From Pseudomonas eucalypticola (lineage in GTDB: Bacteria; Pseudomonadota; Gammaproteobacteria; Pseudomonadales; Pseudomonadaceae), in NCBI RefSeq assembly GCF_013374995.1, contig NZ_CP056030.1:3132501-3196500 (forward strand): a DNA stretch of 64,000 nucleotides, read 5' to 3'. Positions 61,946 through 64,000 of the stretch are shown piece after piece. How positions within the stretch are numbered: the first letter of the stretch is position 1; every line of letters begins with the position of its first letter. The position numbers and the translations under genes are program-made. The notes under the pieces are model-generated. The model did no database searches and was not told where the DNA came from. It saw only the letters and a list, made by a program, of their open reading frames with translations.

Positions 61946-63298
61946 TCAGGCCACGGTATCCCACAGCAATTTGAGGTTCAGCGCGACGATCACCGTCGCC
62001 ACCAACCACGCCAGCCCCTTGATGACCGGGCCGATGGCCAGTTCGCCCATACGCTCACGGTTGGACACGAACGCCACCAGCGGAATGACCGCGAACGGTA
62101 GCTGCATCGACAGCACCACCTGGCTGAACACCAGCAATTGCGCGGTGCCCTGCTCGCCGTACAGGCTGGTCACGACCACCACTGGGACGATGGCGACGCC
62201 TCGAGTCAACAGGCGGCGGGCCCAGTCAGGGATACGCAGATCAAGGAAGCCTTCCATGATGATCTGCCCGGCCAGGGTGGCCGTAACGGTGGAGTTGATG
62301 CCCGAGGCCAGCAGCGCCACGCCGAGCAGCACCGAGGCAATGCCCACGCCCAGCAAGGGTGACAGCAGGTGGTAGGCCTGCTCGATTTCCACCACGTCGG
62401 TGTGGCCGTTGCTGTGAAATACCGCGGCAGCCGTGATCATGATCGCTGCATTGACGAACAGCGCCAGGGTCAGGGCGATGGTACTGTCGGCCACTGCCCA
62501 GCGCAGGCCACTCTTACGCCCTTCAGGGGTGCGGGGGTAGGCCCGGGTCTGCACGATGGAGGAATGCAGGTACAGGTTGTGGGGCATCACGGTGGCGCCA
62601 ACGATGCCGATGGCGATGTAGAGCATCGCCGGGTGGGTAACGATGCTGGCCTGGGGGATGAAGCCGGCGAACACCTCGCGCCATTGCGGCTGGGCCAGGA
62701 CCAATTGCGCGGCGAAGCAGGCGAAAATCAAGGTCAGCAGGGCAATGACGAAGGCTTCCAGCGCCCGGAAGCCGCGATTCATCAACAACAGGATGAGGAA
62801 CACGTCCAGCGCGCACAGAATGGCGCCCCAGAGCATGGGAATGCCGAACAGCAGCTTGAGGGCAATGGCGGTGCCAATCACCTCGGCCAGGTCGCAGGCA
62901 ATGATGGCCGCTTCGCACGCCAGCCACAGGGCAACGCACACCGGCCGCGGGTAATGCTCGCGACACGCCTGGGCCAGGTCCAGGCCGGTGGCGATGCCCA
63001 GGCGAGCGGCCAGCGCCTGCAACAGCACGGCCATCAGGTTCGAGAGCAAGATCACTGACAGCAGCGTGTAGCCGAATTGCGACCCGCCAGCGATGTCGGT
63101 AGCCCAATTGCCGGGGTCCATGTACCCCACCGCCACCATGTAACCAGGACCGGCGAACGCCAGCAGGCGGCGCAGCCAATGGCCATTCGCGGGCACGGCG
63201 ACGCTGCCGTTCATCGCCCCCAGACTGGGGCGGGCGGCATGGGGCAACGAGCGCCGATGGCGGGCCGAGTAATCGGCCTGATGGTTATCAGTGTTCAA
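61946..63298 (-). CDS. mntH: Nramp-family divalent metal (manganese) transporter
   Basis: The 450-residue transporter has about eleven helices and the Nramp metal motifs [19 protein letters not shown] (first helix) and [11 protein letters not shown] (sixth helix). It imports Mn2+ or Fe2+ by proton symport. The open frame begins at TTG 63298; ATG 63214 ([16 protein letters not shown]), with a G-rich stretch before it, is an alternative start. No clear regulator site was identified in the upstream gap. Confidence 0.92.
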   Translation of the reverse strand: MNTDNHQADYSARHRRSLPHAARPSLGAMNGSVAVPANGHWLRRLLAFAGPGYMVAVGYMDPGNWATDIAGGSQFGYTLLSVILLSNLMAVLLQALAARLGIATGLDLAQACREHYPRPVCVALWLACEAAIIACDLAEVIGTAIALKLLFGIPMLWGAILCALDVFLILLLMNRGFRALEAFVIALLTLIFACFAAQLVLAQPQWREVFAGFIPQASIVTHPAMLYIAIGIVGATVMPHNLYLHSSIVQTRAYPRTPEGRKSGLRWAVADSTIALTLALFVNAAIMITAAAVFHSNGHTDVVEIEQAYHLLSPLLGVGIASVLLGVALLASGINSTVTATLAGQIIMEGFLDLRIPDWARRLLTRGVAIVPVVVVTSLYGEQGTAQLLVFSQVVLSMQLPFAVIPLVAFVSNRERMGELAIGPVIKGLAWLVATVIVALNLKLLWDTVA

Positions 63299-63501
63299 GG
63301 TCGCGCTTCGCTTTACTGAATCGGAAATAACCGGCGAAACAAAGCGCCTATTACCAGAACGTAGCGGCTTTGCGAAAATTTACTCGCCCAATGAATTATT
63401 TCCGACCACGGGGCGCGCGGAACATCACCGATAACGGATCAGTGGTCGCGAAAGCCTCTGGATCCAGGGGCGCGCGCCGTTACCCTGCGTCGAGCGTAGC
63501 A

Positions 63502-64000
63502 CTACGGCAGTTGCAACCTGAGGCCATCACGGATCGCCTGCACCTCGGCAACATGGGCCTCATAACCCTGCGCCGACCCCGCGTACGACAGCGAATACGC
63601 CGCGCCCGTCGTGCTGGCCGCCACCAGTGTCTGGGTCATCACATGGCCACCGTTGAGGCTGATCTTGCACGTGGTTTCCACCGCGGCGATGTCCCCCAGC
63701 CTGGCGTCATGGACCTTGGTGCACACACTCTGGTAACCGCCATGGCTGAAATTCACCTGCAGCGCCTTGCGCATTTCCAGCACCACGCCACCCAGGTTTA
63801 CCTGGTGATCGGCGGCCAAGGCCGTACGGGTCAGTTCCACCACCATCTGCGGGTCGCCGTTGGCGTCGTTGAAGGCCGCGCGCTGGCGGTGCACCGCGGC
63901 GTTGGCGGTGTCGGGCAAGCTCTCGACTTCCCAGCCCGCAGGCCAGGTGATGATGATTTCATCAGCCAGGGCCAAGGGCGCGGCCAGTAGCAGGCCAAGG
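63502..64000 (-). CDS. DUF4946-like secreted protein, 5' end beyond the window
   Basis: About 165 residues are visible. A signal-peptide end (LGLLLAAPLALADE) is followed by IIITWPAGWEVESLPDTANA, GVVLEMRKALQVNFSHGGYQ, paired cysteines (SVCTKVHDARLG and ETTCKISLNGG) and LSYAGSAQGYEAHVAEVQAI. The start codon lies to the right of position 64000. It is probably periplasmic and of unknown function. Confidence 0.75.
   Translation of the reverse strand, partial: LGLLLAAPLALADEIIITWPAGWEVESLPDTANAAVHRQRAAFNDANGDPQMVVELTRTALAADHQVNLGGVVLEMRKALQVNFSHGGYQSVCTKVHDARLGDIAAVETTCKISLNGGHVMTQTLVAASTTGAAYSLSYAGSAQGYEAHVAEVQAIRDGLRLQLP

Overview
The window looks like a Pseudomonas chromosome of the fluorescens/putida type. 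It is GC-rich and has the usual Pseudomonas set of LysR, GntR, AraC and GlxA regulators, polar amino-acid ABC importers, DUF3833 and DUF4946 proteins, a KfrA-like gene next to a tyrosine recombinase, and Pseudomonas-style intergenic palindromic repeats. This assignment rests on gene content only. No rRNA, tRNA or CRISPR array was seen.

Layout. (1) 1-4.25 kb, core: a LysR regulator, a multi-spanning membrane protein, a PAS-PAS-PAS-LuxR regulator flanked by GGTGCA palindromes, and a CsbD-like stress protein. (2) About 4.4-32.9 kb, a defence and mobile island. It holds a membrane protein with a proline-rich mini-ORF; a complete type II CBASS operon (capV, dncV-like cyclase, cap2, cap3); a viroplasmin/GIY-YIG fusion protein; an IS66 remnant carrying an IS5-family insertion; a P-loop kinase-like protein; a complete QatABCD operon; a HEPN-motif protein with a tiny partner ORF; a UG/Abi-type reverse transcriptase with an acidic tail; a Cys/His-motif protein; an orphan Xre/MbcA/ParS-type antitoxin; and an unfamiliar three-gene operon coding for a MazG-like NTP pyrophosphatase, a GHKL ATPase and a 733-residue protein with two phosphoribosyltransferase-like segments. 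The right end holds double terminators, a perfect LexA-type box, a decayed tyrosine integrase and about nine copies of a GAAAGTGTCCGCATTA-type repeat. (3) 33.1-35.2 kb: a DUF4177-yidD pair, a long hairpin and an intact IS3-family element.

(4) 35.2-48.7 kb, a metabolic block. A leftward unit runs flavin reductase, LLM monooxygenase, ABC importer with two near-identical binding proteins, SDR, MFS. A divergent FadR-type GntR regulator follows, and then a rightward unit of a second ABC importer, RidA and a TIM-barrel isomerase. Three copies of a GATTGTTGAYAATC-like palindrome sit in the two control regions, so the GntR protein probably coordinates uptake and oxidation of one unknown nitrogenous compound. 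(5) 48.7-64 kb, ordinary core genes (GlxA-like regulator, DUF3833 lipoprotein, YbaK, class I aldolase, UPF0126/TRIC channel, truncated sensor kinase, epoxide-hydrolase-like protein, AraC regulator, FAH hydrolase, KfrA-like protein, GNAT, tyrosine recombinase, MntH). A 147-bp palindromic element, a dif-like inverted repeat and a four-copy head-to-head GC-rich repeat array lie between them.

Three genes (integrase, MFS, AraC) are each broken by what looks like a single missing base in a short homopolymer. They may be true pseudogenes or base-calling errors. The best candidate for an undescribed system is the MazG/GHKL/phosphoribosyltransferase-like operon at 27.1-30.9 kb.
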